The notes under the pieces are model-generated. The model made no database searches. It was given only the letters and a program-made list of their open reading frames with translations, and was not told the DNA's origin. From assembly GCA_016927115.1 (NCBI GenBank), contig JAFGNH010000021.1, positions 16,193 to 80,192 of the forward strand: 64,000 nt of DNA, read 5' to 3'. Position numbers and translations under genes: made by a program. This document shows, in pieces, positions 63,844 to 64,000 of the stretch. Source of the DNA: Anaerolineales bacterium (GTDB lineage: Bacteria > Chloroflexota > Anaerolineae > Anaerolineales > E44-bin32). Positions within the stretch are counted from its first letter, which is position 1. Every line of letters begins with the position of its first letter.

Positions 63844-64000
63844 TCATACACTCCGGACTGTGTCTGTACCAGAGTGTAAGTATACTTCAAGCCCACTCAT
63901 TCAGAAGCCCAATTGGGCCATTCCGGGCGTTGCCGGGATAAAACAGTCCTAACCTGTCGGATCCAGTATTCTCCCCATAAATAGAATCGTCCCGGTCGGA
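63844..64000. other. Window end
   Basis: About 155 bases upstream of the phosphatase. A perfect palindrome GCCCAATTGGGC lies at 63907-63918. No gene is seen. Confidence 0.35.

Overview
The window reads like part of a bacterial chromosome from an anaerobic, probably acetogenic member of the Chloroflexota (Anaerolineae-like). This is inference. It rests on the complete CODH/acetyl-CoA synthase operon, SLH-type repeats that each carry a Cys pair, cohesin and dockerin modules, a PATAN/small-GTPase pair and very large PAS-rich hybrid kinases. No rRNA, phage, insertion sequence or CRISPR array is visible. One tRNA gene (Asn) is present.

Layout. 1-1000: two tandem UPF0316 membrane proteins, the first cut by the window edge. 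1028-3270: a PATAN, small GTPase and V4R signalling set. 3449-8610: a TPP-riboswitch thiamine operon (pyrophosphokinase plus a ThiB/ThiP/ThiQ-like ABC importer) ending in a DUF402 protein. 8764-10425: two membrane proteins on the minus strand, then tRNA-Asn. 11062-22200: two hybrid histidine kinases of 2251 and 1370 residues with nearly matching kinase-receiver ends. 22473-26425: two secreted dockerin proteins and a cohesin-SLH protein, a small cellulosome-like surface locus. 26662-29890: a J-domain/FGE-fold fusion, a frameshifted HEAT-repeat lipoprotein and a single-pass membrane protein. 30108-34943: a glutamine synthetase diverging from a B12-binding mutase-like protein and an opine dehydrogenase.

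34962-41581 (minus strand) is the cobamide region. One operon is cobS-cbiR-cobU-tlpA-lgt-like. The other is btuF-btuC-btuD under a cobalamin riboswitch. 42457-55784 (plus strand) is the Wood-Ljungdahl cluster: a Cys-less HMA-like protein, CooS/AcsA, AcsB, AcsD, AcsC, AcsV, CooC, AcsE, a fused MetV-MetF and a second CooC. A patch of diverged intergenic repeats (about 55.9-56.4 kb) follows. Then come a small lipoprotein, a cupin, a tungsten AOR-family enzyme, a regulator/membrane-protein pair, PlsC, canonical Lgt and a histidine phosphatase.

How the genes fit together. Methylene-THF reduction (MetVF), methyl transfer (AcsE) to the corrinoid protein (AcsCD), reactivation of that corrinoid (AcsV), and CO2/CO reduction with acetyl-CoA assembly (CooS, AcsB, with CooC for nickel) are all encoded in a run. 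The neighbouring cobamide uptake, remodelling and completion genes would supply the corrinoid cofactor. Formate dehydrogenase, Fhs, FolD and FchA are not in the window.
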